From positions 248,001 through 312,000 of the forward strand of contig NZ_PGUW01000007.1 of NCBI RefSeq assembly GCF_002863565.1: 64,000 bases of DNA, read 5' to 3'. Of the stretch, positions 57,215 through 64,000 are shown piece by piece. A program made the position numbers and the translations under genes. Position 1 is the first letter of the stretch; each line of letters starts with the position of its first letter. Source of the stretch: Bacillus sp. V5-8f (GTDB lineage: Bacteria > Bacillota > Bacilli > Bacillales > DSM-1321). The notes below the pieces were generated by a model. It saw nothing but the letters and a program-made list of their open reading frames with translations. It had not been told where the DNA came from and did no database searches.

Positions 57215-57826
57215 ATGAAAAACAATAGCGATAAAACCTCTACTCCCCTCTTATATATCGTCCAACCCAATCTGCCCCCACACCAAGATCCGCAGATGCA
57301 GCAGGTTTTTCGAACAAAGGGCAGCCAACAAAAGAGCGGGCAGGAAAGTGAATGGGAGGGTTCCGAGTTTTTCAAGATTGATCAACCACAAACAAAGGAG
57401 TCCGCTTTAAATCAGGAAGAGAAAGAGGATGAGCAAAAGAAAAAGGAAGAAGAGGAAAAACTGGAGAAAATCAAGCGCGAATATGGTGTTTATGATGCGC
57501 TGAAGGAAATATCGGATGAGATTGCATCGGTTCAAAAAATAAAAGCAGAACAGTTCCGTAACGAAACTCCAGTATCGCTAAAAATAGCCAATGAAAATGA
57601 AGAAGATTTAGTTGATAACCAGCCTCAATTTGAGGTAAGTACTATGCTTGAAAAACTGTCACGCTATCCTGCTAAAGCGAAGAAACCTACCTGTGAAGCT
57701 ACTGTAAAAGGGAAACGGATCAGTTTTCGGGTCTTGAATAAACGAAAAGACGTGGTGATTGTCCAAGAAGGGGAACATATATATGACCTTCACGTCTCAG
57801 ACATACAAGACCTGCGAGTATTGTAA
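57215..57826 (+). CDS. cotO: Spore coat protein CotO
   Basis: 203 residues. N-terminal TPLLYIVQPNLPP and VFRTKG are typical of CotO; then a highly charged Lys/Glu-rich middle (about 60-100, probably helical) and a C-terminal domain with CEATVKGKRISFRVLNKRKDV. It directs assembly of the outer coat in B. subtilis. It follows fabI as in B. subtilis, but the cotZYXWV cluster that comes next there is absent. GTGAG-type ribosome site before ATG 57215. Confidence 0.8.
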   Translation: MKNNSDKTSTPLLYIVQPNLPPHQDPQMQQVFRTKGSQQKSGQESEWEGSEFFKIDQPQTKESALNQEEKEDEQKKKEEEEKLEKIKREYGVYDALKEISDEIASVQKIKAEQFRNETPVSLKIANENEEDLVDNQPQFEVSTMLEKLSRYPAKAKKPTCEATVKGKRISFRVLNKRKDVVIVQEGEHIYDLHVSDIQDLRVL

Positions 57827-57847
57827 CTTCAAAGGAGCGTCAAGTTC

Positions 57848-58231
57848 GTGGAGGAGGATGGCAGGAAAATGGATGACAACATTAATTTCACGATACTAAT
57901 ACTCCTCGGCCTCGCCTCATTCAGGCTGACCAGGCTTATTGTATTTGATAAAATTACCGAATTCTTGAGAAGTCCTTTTTTTGATGAAATAGTGGAAAAA
58001 ACAGAAGATGGATTCGATGAAGTTTTTCTAATTCCCAAAAAATCCGGAATAAAGGCGTGGATAGGAGATTTATTAAGCTGTTATTGGTGCACAGGTATTT
58101 GGGTCAGTTTAATTTTGGTGGCATTGCATCTATATGGTTCTACAGCAGGGGATTATGTTATTTTCGTGCTCGCTATTGCAGCTATCGGCTCTATAATTGA
58201 GACATTTGTCAGTAAATTTGTAGGCTCGTAA
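57848..58231 (+). CDS. DUF1360 family membrane protein
   Basis: 127 residues with two or three membrane helices (about 14-32, 85-105, 108-122) and a conserved Cys pair in DLLSCYWCTGIWVS, the hallmark of DUF1360. Many family members are made in sporulation. The start may be GTG 57848 (after AAAGGAGCG) or ATG 57869. It follows cotO by about 20 bases and probably shares its transcript. Confidence 0.8.
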   Translation: MEEDGRKMDDNINFTILILLGLASFRLTRLIVFDKITEFLRSPFFDEIVEKTEDGFDEVFLIPKKSGIKAWIGDLLSCYWCTGIWVSLILVALHLYGSTAGDYVIFVLAIAAIGSIIETFVSKFVGS

Positions 58232-58297
58232 TAGAAACAAATACAGGCTCGTTCTCATATTATAACACTATAATCTTCCAAAAAGGAGGGTGAAACC

Positions 58298-58390
58298 ATG
58301 ATTAGACAGGGTGCACAGTATCCAAGACCGCTTATTAAAGTGAGACCTACGAAGGTAAAAAAAAGCTGTGGCTGCAGCAAAGGGAAGTAA
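58298..58390 (+). CDS. 30-residue basic Cys-containing peptide
   Basis: A very strong ribosome site AAAAAGGAGGGTG precedes ATG 58298, and a perfect terminator follows. The peptide begins MIRQGAQYPRPLIKV and ends KKSCGCSKGK, with a C-G-C motif and many Lys/Arg. No family recognised with certainty; context suggests a spore or coat peptide. The strong signals at both ends make it likely real. Confidence 0.75.
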   Translation: MIRQGAQYPRPLIKVRPTKVKKSCGCSKGK

Positions 58391-58394
58391 AAGC

Positions 58395-58433
58395 AAAAAA
58401 GCTGACTCGAGCCTATCCGAGTCAGCTTTTTTG
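58395..58433 (+). terminator. Terminator after the 30-residue peptide gene
   Basis: AAAAGCTGACTCG / CGAGTCAGCTTTTTT, perfect 13-base stem. Confidence 0.9.
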
Positions 58434-58538
58434 CTTTCTATGACAGCTGTTTTTAAATGAACAGGGGAAAATATGTCATTCATAAAAAATAAGGATATAC
58501 AAAAATTATATTCAGAACACAAATAGGATGTGAACCAC

Positions 58539-59027
58539 ATGCCAGAAAAACATAACAAACGATTTTACTTTCTTGTCATCCAGATGATGATCATTCTTTT
58601 AGCCGCTGGTTGCGGAAATGGAGAAGGAGCGAGAGAAGGCACGGCACTTATTCAACAGACAAATCCTCCTGCCGTGGATGTCCGCAGTACTACTTATCAA
58701 AAGGATGGTTTACCCGAAAAGGTAAAAAAAGAAGTAGCTGGGCTGGATGGTATTTATGATGTGGCGGTTGTGCAAAATGGAAAGAAAGTGCTTGTAGCCT
58801 ATAAGGTCAACCATTTACGTCGCTTTCAGATGAAAAAGATTGAAAAGGATGTTAACAGTCACCTGAAAAAAAGGTTCAAGGACAATGAATTTATCGTTTC
58901 GAGTGATTATAAAATCTTTCTGGAAACGGTCAGGTTAAATGAGATGTTATTGAACAAGGATGTTCCAAAGCAAAAGGCAAAGAAAAAGTTCCAAGAAATT
59001 GAGTCACTGCAGAAGGAAATGACGTAA
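58539..59027 (+). CDS. YhcN/YlaJ-type sporulation lipoprotein
   Basis: 162 residues with a lipoprotein signal, lipobox LLAAGC near residue 25, then a domain with the BON-like pattern GLDGIYDVAVVQNGKKVLVAYKV and a helical tail. YhcN/YlaJ lipoproteins are on the inner spore membrane. It lies 18 bases before spoVAC and is probably in the same operon, as in many accessory spoVA clusters. ATG 58539 chosen because GTG 58530 overlaps the ribosome site. Confidence 0.85.
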   Translation: MPEKHNKRFYFLVIQMMIILLAAGCGNGEGAREGTALIQQTNPPAVDVRSTTYQKDGLPEKVKKEVAGLDGIYDVAVVQNGKKVLVAYKVNHLRRFQMKKIEKDVNSHLKKRFKDNEFIVSSDYKIFLETVRLNEMLLNKDVPKQKAKKKFQEIESLQKEMT

Positions 59028-59045
59028 GAGGGGAAGGTCAAAAAA

Positions 59046-59516
59046 ATGGCGAATCAAACGAATGCTAAAGCAGCCCAACAGTCTTACAAACAGCTTCAAG
59101 GAAAATATGAAACAAAACGACCGGTACTGCAAAATTGCATAAGAGCATTTCTAGTCGGAGGAGCTATTTGTGCCATTGGACAAGCCGTTACCTATTTTTA
59201 TATTTATTTTTTTAATTTCACAGAACAAACAGCCAGCAATCCAACCGTGGCTACCATGGTTTTTTTCGCCTTCCTGTTAACCGGGTTTGGGGTATATGAC
59301 CGTCTAGGCCAGTTTGGCGGAGCGGGCAGTGCTGTACCAGTAACGGGGTTTGGCAACTCAGTGATATCAGCCGCGATAGAACATCGTACGGAAGGATTGG
59401 TCCTAGGTGTCGGGGGTAATATCTTTAAACTTGCGGGAACCGTTATTGCATTAGGTGTATTTGCGGCCTTCGTTGTCGCTCTTATAAAAACAATCTTTAC
59501 TCAGTTAGGGGGATGA
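59046..59516 (+). CDS. spoVAC: SpoVAC, spore Ca-dipicolinate channel protein
   Basis: 156 residues with four predicted membrane helices (about 32-53, 68-88, 112-125, 130-152). Segments FLVGGAICAIGQA and YDRLGQFGGAGSAVPVTGFGNS are typical. SpoVAC acts as a mechanosensitive channel that lets dipicolinic acid in during sporulation and out in germination. ATG 59046 follows GAGGGGAAGG. The next gene overlaps its end. Confidence 0.95.
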   Translation: MANQTNAKAAQQSYKQLQGKYETKRPVLQNCIRAFLVGGAICAIGQAVTYFYIYFFNFTEQTASNPTVATMVFFAFLLTGFGVYDRLGQFGGAGSAVPVTGFGNSVISAAIEHRTEGLVLGVGGNIFKLAGTVIALGVFAAFVVALIKTIFTQLGG

Positions 59517-59518
59517 CC

Positions 59519-60541
59519 ATGCTTACTGGAAAACAGTCATGGATTTTTGATAATAAACCGGTAATCCTCTCTACAGGCGTAACAGGCGGTCCTTTCGAAG
59601 CGAAAGGAAATCTGGCTGATGATTTCGATATTCTACATGAAGATTTATGGCTTGGAGAGGATAGCTACGAAAAAGCACACAAAATCCTCATAAAAGAGGC
59701 AGCTGAGAAAGCAATCGAAAAAGGAAACGTCCAAAAGGACGATATCCAATTCTTTATAGCAGGTGATTTAATCAATCAAATCACGCCGACCAGCTTTGCT
59801 GCCAGAGATATCGGCCTGCCATATTTCGGTCTTTTTGGAGCTTGCTCCACATCGATGGAGGGTTTGGCGTTATCCGCTTTCCTAGTTAACAACAAAGGGG
59901 CCAACTATATATTAACAGGTGCATCAAGTCATAATTCGGCCGTTGAAAAGCAATTTCGCTATCCAACAGAATACGGGGGCCAAAAGCCGCCCACAGCGCA
60001 ATGGACGATTACGGGGGCCGGAATGGCGATTGTTACATCAGCGGAGAATGGAAATGATTCAAGTATTTCCATTACGTCCGCAACAATAGGGAAAGTGAAG
60101 GATGAGGGACTTAAAGACCCTTTTAATATGGGAGGGGCGATGGCACCGGCAGCAGCCGATACAATCCTTGCCCATTTCCAAGACCTTGAAATCAAGCCTG
60201 ACCACTATGATTTAATTGTTACCGGGGATTTGGGGAAAATAGGACGCGCAACAACCCTCGAGCTTCTCTCGCAAAAAGGGCTATCCTTGCAGGAAGATAA
60301 ATTCAGGGATTGTGGAATTATGATTTACAAGGACGACCAGCCTGTGCAATCAGGCGGAAGTGGCGCGGGCTGCTCGGCAACGGTTTTATACGGCCACTTG
60401 CTTAATGAAATGAGAAAAGGAACTTATAAAAGAATTTTAATGATTGCAACGGGGGCGCTTTTATCACCGTTATCATATCAGCAAAAAGAGACTATACCAT
60501 GCATAGCGCATGCTGTAGCGCTAGAACTAGACAAGAAATAA
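59519..60541 (+). CDS. spoVAD: SpoVAD, dipicolinate-binding spore protein
   Basis: 340 residues, thiolase-like fold, binds Ca-dipicolinate on the inner spore membrane. LFGACSTSMEGL, SSHNSAVEKQFRYPTEYGGQKP and MAPAAADTI are family signatures. I choose ATG 59519 (six bases after AGGGGG) over ATG 59513, which directly abuts that site. It overlaps the spoVAC region closely. Confidence 0.95.
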   Translation: MLTGKQSWIFDNKPVILSTGVTGGPFEAKGNLADDFDILHEDLWLGEDSYEKAHKILIKEAAEKAIEKGNVQKDDIQFFIAGDLINQITPTSFAARDIGLPYFGLFGACSTSMEGLALSAFLVNNKGANYILTGASSHNSAVEKQFRYPTEYGGQKPPTAQWTITGAGMAIVTSAENGNDSSISITSATIGKVKDEGLKDPFNMGGAMAPAAADTILAHFQDLEIKPDHYDLIVTGDLGKIGRATTLELLSQKGLSLQEDKFRDCGIMIYKDDQPVQSGGSGAGCSATVLYGHLLNEMRKGTYKRILMIATGALLSPLSYQQKETIPCIAHAVALELDKK

Positions 60542-60559
60542 TCGAAAGGAGGAGCTTTC

Positions 60560-60916
60560 ATGTTACCAATGTTTTTTTGGGCTTTTGTAGTTGGAGGGAT
60601 CTTTTGTGTAATCGGGCAGCTACTGTTTGATGTAGCCAAGCTGACGCCTGGGCATACAATGAGTTTACTCGTTGTTGTTGGAGCTGTACTAGGCGGTCTT
60701 GGCCTTTATGAGCCGTTAATAGACTTTGCAGGAGCAGGAGCATCTGTCCCGATCACTTCGTTTGGAAGTTCCCTTGTAAATGGCGCAATGCAAGAAGCCG
60801 ATAAACATGGGATTATAGGTGTTGTTACAGGAATGTTTGAAATAACGAGCGCGGGTATATCCGCTGCCATCATATTCGGGGTACTTGGTGCTCTGGTATT
60901 CAGGCCTAAAGGCTAA
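60560..60916 (+). CDS. spoVAE: SpoVAE (Eb type) spore membrane protein
   Basis: 118 residues, at least three membrane helices, with FVVGGIFCVIGQL and YEPLIDFAGAGASVPITSFG repeating the SpoVAC-like pattern. AAGGAGG precedes ATG 60560. It closes a three-gene spoVAC-D-E set with no spoVAA, spoVAB or spoVAF, so this is an accessory spoVA2-type operon rather than the six-gene one. Confidence 0.93.
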   Translation: MLPMFFWAFVVGGIFCVIGQLLFDVAKLTPGHTMSLLVVVGAVLGGLGLYEPLIDFAGAGASVPITSFGSSLVNGAMQEADKHGIIGVVTGMFEITSAGISAAIIFGVLGALVFRPKG

Positions 60917-61080
60917 GAAGGGCAAATCCGGAATTCATTCAATGTACTGGCCTGAGTGAGACTTGTTTCCTTCCTTAATTCATTGCCATTATATTTTACA
61001 ATGACACTGTATCCCGATGCGCTTGGTTTGCTTGTACCATAAACCGGTTCTAACAAGAATTTGGTACATGTATTAGGCAT
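60913..61080 (-). CDS. Possible small secreted or spore peptide gene, 55 residues
   Basis: Frame on the minus strand that overlaps the end of spoVAE by four bases. The translation is protein-like, with YGTSKPSASGYSVIVKYNG and TQASTLNEFRICPS, and codon use fits the neighbours. Two Cys lie near the ends (Cys5 and Cys53). I see no good ribosome site before ATG 61080, so it could also be a relic. Confidence 0.45.
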   Translation of the reverse strand: MPNTCTKFLLEPVYGTSKPSASGYSVIVKYNGNELRKETSLTQASTLNEFRICPS

Positions 61081-61150
61081 GCATCATATACAAATGTCCG
61101 CAGACCTACATATGTTAAAGTACCTTAAGCGAAAAGCGAGGTGAAATGAT

Positions 61151-61297
61151 ATGTTTGGATGTGGATGCTTCGGCGGATATGGCGGATATGGATATGCCGC
61201 TCCTGTAGCTGGGGTAGGATTTGGTGGTTACGGTTTTGCTTTTATTCTTGTATTGTTCATCTTATTAGTCATTGTTGGTGCTTCCTTCTGCTGCTAA
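61151..61297 (+). CDS. YjcZ-family small sporulation protein
   Basis: 48 residues: Gly/Tyr/Cys-rich head (MFGCGCFGGYGGYGYAAPV) and a C-terminal helix FAFILVLFILLVIVGASF ending in Cys-Cys. This matches the YjcZ/TIGR01732 family of tiny sporulation proteins. GAGGTGA lies six bases before ATG 61151. A strong terminator follows. Confidence 0.88.
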   Translation: MFGCGCFGGYGGYGYAAPVAGVGFGGYGFAFILVLFILLVIVGASFCC

Positions 61298-61300
61298 TAC

Positions 61301-61333
61301 AAAATGGAATGGGTAAATCCATTCCATTTTTTA
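61301..61333 (+). terminator. Terminator after the YjcZ-like gene
   Basis: AAAATGGAATGG / CCATTCCATTTTTT, 12-base stem with a six-base loop. Confidence 0.88.
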
Positions 61334-61487
61334 CTTGCACAGGATGTCACCAAAAATCAAAGATTTTTTGGCTGCGAAGTCTTTGCTTTTCGAGGACGTG
61401 GCGGGTTTTGGTCGACGTTCTTTTAAAACAATTTCACCATTTAGCTCCTTTTACATAAGATACCAATACAGAGAAGGAGGGCTATGT

Positions 61488-61742
61488 GTGGATAATCAAT
61501 TCTTTAAAAACATGGAAAGCAAAACCGGTGTTAACATGAAGGATATTTTTGAATTGGCGAACTCTCTTCAGGGGGCAAATTTTAAAGATGAAGCAACCGT
61601 CCGAAATGTGATCAAAAAAGTCTCACTACTGGCAAATAAACCTGTAAGCAAAGAAATGGAAGAGCAAATTGTCCAATCCATCATTAAAGATGGCAATCAA
61701 ATCGACTTTAGTACCCTCTCAAAAATGCTCAGCAGTAAATAA
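61488..61742 (+). CDS. spoVIF: Stage VI sporulation protein F
   Basis: 84 residues, soluble and helical. Typical sequence: MDNQFFKNMESKTGVNMKD, then ANSLQGANFKDEATVRNVI and LANKPVSKEMEEQIV. It starts at GTG 61488, six bases after GAAGGAGGG. SpoVIF acts with GerE late in the mother cell for coat assembly and spore resistance. It lies convergent to yjcD, much as in B. subtilis. Confidence 0.93.
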   Translation: MDNQFFKNMESKTGVNMKDIFELANSLQGANFKDEATVRNVIKKVSLLANKPVSKEMEEQIVQSIIKDGNQIDFSTLSKMLSSK

Positions 61743-61755
61743 AGGAGGGAAAAAA

Positions 61756-61792
61756 GAAACGGGGAGAACGATATACCCCGTTTCTTTCGCTT
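61756..61792. terminator. Bidirectional terminator between spoVIF and yjcD
   Basis: AAAGAAACGGGG / CCCCGTTTCTTT around a 12-base loop. Confidence 0.82.
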
Positions 61793-64000
61793 AAATCTTC
61801 AAAAAACGTGAAGGATAGGCTGTTCTTCCTCTTCTTGTCCGCGGGATGGAGAAATACAGCCCGTGGCTAGCTCGGGTAGCTGCCACATACACAAGCCTGC
61901 GCTCTTCTTCCAATGGCGCCTGGTCTCCATTTCTATAGGAATCCAGAGCAAAGTCATGCGGCAGGCTCCCTTCCACAGCGGCTAATACATACACATTTTT
62001 GTATTCCAGCCCTTTTGAACGGTGGATAGTGGTGAGATGAATGGCATCTGTATTATTCTTGGAAAATTCCTTCACTTCCTTGTTCATAGCAATCATATGG
62101 TCGACATGTTCAAGAAATTCGTTTACCGTTTGGAACCTTCTGGACGCCACTTTAAGGTCCCGGATATCATCAGAGCCCTTCTCGATATTTCCTTCATTTC
62201 CGCGCTTTTTAACAAAATCCTGGTACCCAAGGTCTTTTTCGATCCTTTCAAGAGCGGTAAGGGGAGTAACATTCTTTAATGCGCGAATTTTGTCTGGCAA
62301 AGCTTTAAGCTTTCTATCTTGGAAAGAATGCCCTGTCTTTATATGGGCAAAAGAATCGATAAAATCACAATCCTGCAAAATCGTCTGGGCTTTCATTTCC
62401 TGCAGGACCGTTTGCTTTAGGAACAATGATGCCAGTACCTCTGCAGCGGCTTTCGGATTTTCTGGATATATGCTTAAACGCAAGAAAGCAAGCATTCCTC
62501 TCACAATTCGGCGTTCATAGAAGGAATCAGCATCCCTTTCAATTACAAAAGGCAAGAAAGAGGAGGCTAACCGTTCAAAAATGGCGCGTGACATGGAATG
62601 GGTACGGTAAAGCACTGCGAAATCACCGGGACGCGCACCCTTGGCGATTTTTTCCTGTATGTCCGTAACAATCATCGTGGCTTCCAATTCTTCATCATAA
62701 GGATAAAATAAAACGGGCGGATCACTGAAATTGTGCTGGGCAGTCATTGCTTTATCCATTCGGTTTTTATTATAGCTTATGATCCGGTTCGCTGTTGCAA
62801 CAATTTCATGGGCGGAACGGTAATTCTCCGTAAGCTTGACCACCCTTGTTTCAGGAAAATCTGTTTTAAAGTTTAAAATAAAAGCCGGATCGCTACCCCG
62901 AAATGAGTATATGGCTTGGTCATCATCACCGACCGCACACACATTTTTCGTTCCGGATGAAAGGAGTTTAATCAGTTCATATTGAACCTTATTAATATCC
63001 TGGAACTCGTCGACCAGAAAGTATTGAAATCTTTGCCTGTACTTTTCTAGGAGAGCCGGCTGTTCCATAAAAAGGGAATAACAGCCTACGAGCATATCAT
63101 CAAAATCGTACATCATCGATTCGCGCTTATAATTCTCATATTTTTTGTACAAATAAGCACACGCAGATTCCCAATCATCCGCTGGATTAATATCGTCCGG
63201 AAACACAAGGGAATTTTTCCAAAGGCCGATCTGCTGCAGGGCATTGTCATACGCAAACTCTTTTTCATCCAGCCCGAATTCGTGTCCGGCAGCTTTCAAG
63301 ATCTTTTCTTTTTCCCATTCCCATTTTATCAAGAGGTTCCGCTGCCATTTCTGTGGCTCATGGAAAATGAGGATTTTATAGAAAATGCTGTGGAATGTTC
63401 CACTTACCAACTGATTTACGTCAGACGACGTAATTTTTGGATAGGTAATCAGCCGGTCTTTCATTTCTTTTGCGGCCTTCGCTGTAAATGTAACCAGCAT
63501 AATAGATTTTGGATCAATCTTTTCCTCAGTTAGCATGTAAGCGGTTCTTATGGTCAATACCCTTGTTTTGCCGCTGCCTGCACCTGACAGCACAAGAAGA
63601 GGGCCATGGATGGAGCCAGCCGCTTGGCTTTGTTGTTGATCTAGTGTTATGCCATAGTCGCGCAGCAACGAAAAGTATGTATCTTCTTTAATATTGGACA
63701 CAGGGATTTTTTCAAAAAAGGGAGGATTTCCCTTGATCGGCCTGCTATTAGTAAAAGGTTCTGCTATCCCGGATGGCGAGGAGATGCTTCGTCGTACCGG
63801 AAGCCTGAAGCCTTCTTGGAGGTGATCTACTTCTTGGTCCTGTATTTCTGGTTCTTGCTTGACAACACCCTTGTCGAGGGACTGTTCACAAACATGAGAT
63901 TGGGACGTATGGCTAAAATGGGGAGGTTCATGAATTCCAATATAAAGCTTCACAGGGTTTTTACAATATGGGCAGGATAGTTCCCCGCGCCTCCCTTTTT
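61791..64000 (-). CDS. yjcD: UvrD/Rep-type DNA helicase YjcD (5' end outside window)
   Basis: At least 736 residues are visible; the frame is open to the right edge, so the start is missing. Superfamily 1A motifs: Walker A SGAGSGKTR, motif II VDEFQDIN, motif III GDDDQAIYSFRG, motif IV-like LTENYRSAHEIV and motif V TTIHRSKGLEYKNVYV. Near the visible N-terminus CPYC suggests a zinc knuckle before the helicase core. An internal GTG near 63953 is not a likely start because the CPYC region lies upstream of it in frame. Likely acts in DNA repair or rescue. Confidence 0.93.
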   Translation of the reverse strand, partial: KGRRGELSCPYCKNPVKLYIGIHEPPHFSHTSQSHVCEQSLDKGVVKQEPEIQDQEVDHLQEGFRLPVRRSISSPSGIAEPFTNSRPIKGNPPFFEKIPVSNIKEDTYFSLLRDYGITLDQQQSQAAGSIHGPLLVLSGAGSGKTRVLTIRTAYMLTEEKIDPKSIMLVTFTAKAAKEMKDRLITYPKITSSDVNQLVSGTFHSIFYKILIFHEPQKWQRNLLIKWEWEKEKILKAAGHEFGLDEKEFAYDNALQQIGLWKNSLVFPDDINPADDWESACAYLYKKYENYKRESMMYDFDDMLVGCYSLFMEQPALLEKYRQRFQYFLVDEFQDINKVQYELIKLLSSGTKNVCAVGDDDQAIYSFRGSDPAFILNFKTDFPETRVVKLTENYRSAHEIVATANRIISYNKNRMDKAMTAQHNFSDPPVLFYPYDEELEATMIVTDIQEKIAKGARPGDFAVLYRTHSMSRAIFERLASSFLPFVIERDADSFYERRIVRGMLAFLRLSIYPENPKAAAEVLASLFLKQTVLQEMKAQTILQDCDFIDSFAHIKTGHSFQDRKLKALPDKIRALKNVTPLTALERIEKDLGYQDFVKKRGNEGNIEKGSDDIRDLKVASRRFQTVNEFLEHVDHMIAMNKEVKEFSKNNTDAIHLTTIHRSKGLEYKNVYVLAAVEGSLPHDFALDSYRNGDQAPLEEERRLVYVAATRASHGLYFSIPRTRRGRTAYPSRFLKI

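Overview
The window is a stretch of chromosome from a low-GC, endospore-forming, competence-capable Gram-positive bacterium of the family Bacillaceae. Gene content and order follow the yitU-yitW and argC-to-yjcD parts of the Bacillus subtilis map closely. Spore genes (cotO, spoVAC/D/E, spoVIF, a YjcZ-like peptide), competence genes (comZ, coiA, mecA) and strong AGGAGG-type ribosome sites support this. I cannot name the species. No rRNA, tRNA, CRISPR array, phage or insertion sequence was seen.

Layout. 1-3.9 kb: yitU (cut by the left edge), yitV, yitW and moaA. 4.0-7.3 kb: an accessory patch with a Met/Gln/Gly-rich repeat protein and a short NarI-like membrane protein that faces an fnr regulator. 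7.5-17.3 kb: the full arginine operon argC-J-B-D-carA-carB-argF, with paired ARG-box-like operators before argC and carA. 17.3-23.1 kb: yjzC, a ClpB that lacks its N-domain and lies behind a CtsR operator, yjzD, yjaU, an epimerase-like gene, a wrecked med gene and comZ. 23.1-29.3 kb: fabH-fabF behind a FapR site, yjaZ, yjbA and trpS. 29.6-35.4 kb: the oppABCDF peptide importer. 35.6-44.2 kb: a DUF4015 protein, spx, mecA, cls, coiA and pepF. 44.5-50.8 kb: a small membrane protein, the sRNA RoxS/RsaE, spxH, yjbI, yjbJ, yjbK, yjbL, yjbM, nadK and an RluD-type synthase. 51-56.6 kb: a 52-bp tandem repeat, prpE, mgtE, an ABC exporter and fabI with its own FapR site. 56.9-64 kb: a decayed CotO-like gene, cotO and other spore genes, an accessory spoVAC-D-E set with a YhcN-type lipoprotein, spoVIF, and the yjcD helicase (cut by the right edge).

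The genes group into a few working units. One is arginine and carbamoyl-phosphate synthesis under ArgR/AhrC-type control. A second is fatty-acid elongation (fabH, fabF, fabI) under FapR. A third is proteolysis control: Spx with its adaptor SpxH for ClpXP, MecA for ClpC, and a CtsR-controlled ClpB. Others are peptide uptake and breakdown (Opp, PepF), alarmone synthesis (YjbM), low-oxygen and redox sensing (Fnr, NarI-like protein, RoxS with a Rex-like site, truncated haemoglobin), and spore coat and germination functions.

The least ordinary items are the NarI-like protein with a well-placed Fnr box, the expanding repeat protein at 4.4 kb, the N-domain-less ClpB, the med and CotO-like relics, the duplicated argD tail, and the 52-bp intergenic repeats. 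I found no clearly new multi-gene system; most of the window is conserved core genome.
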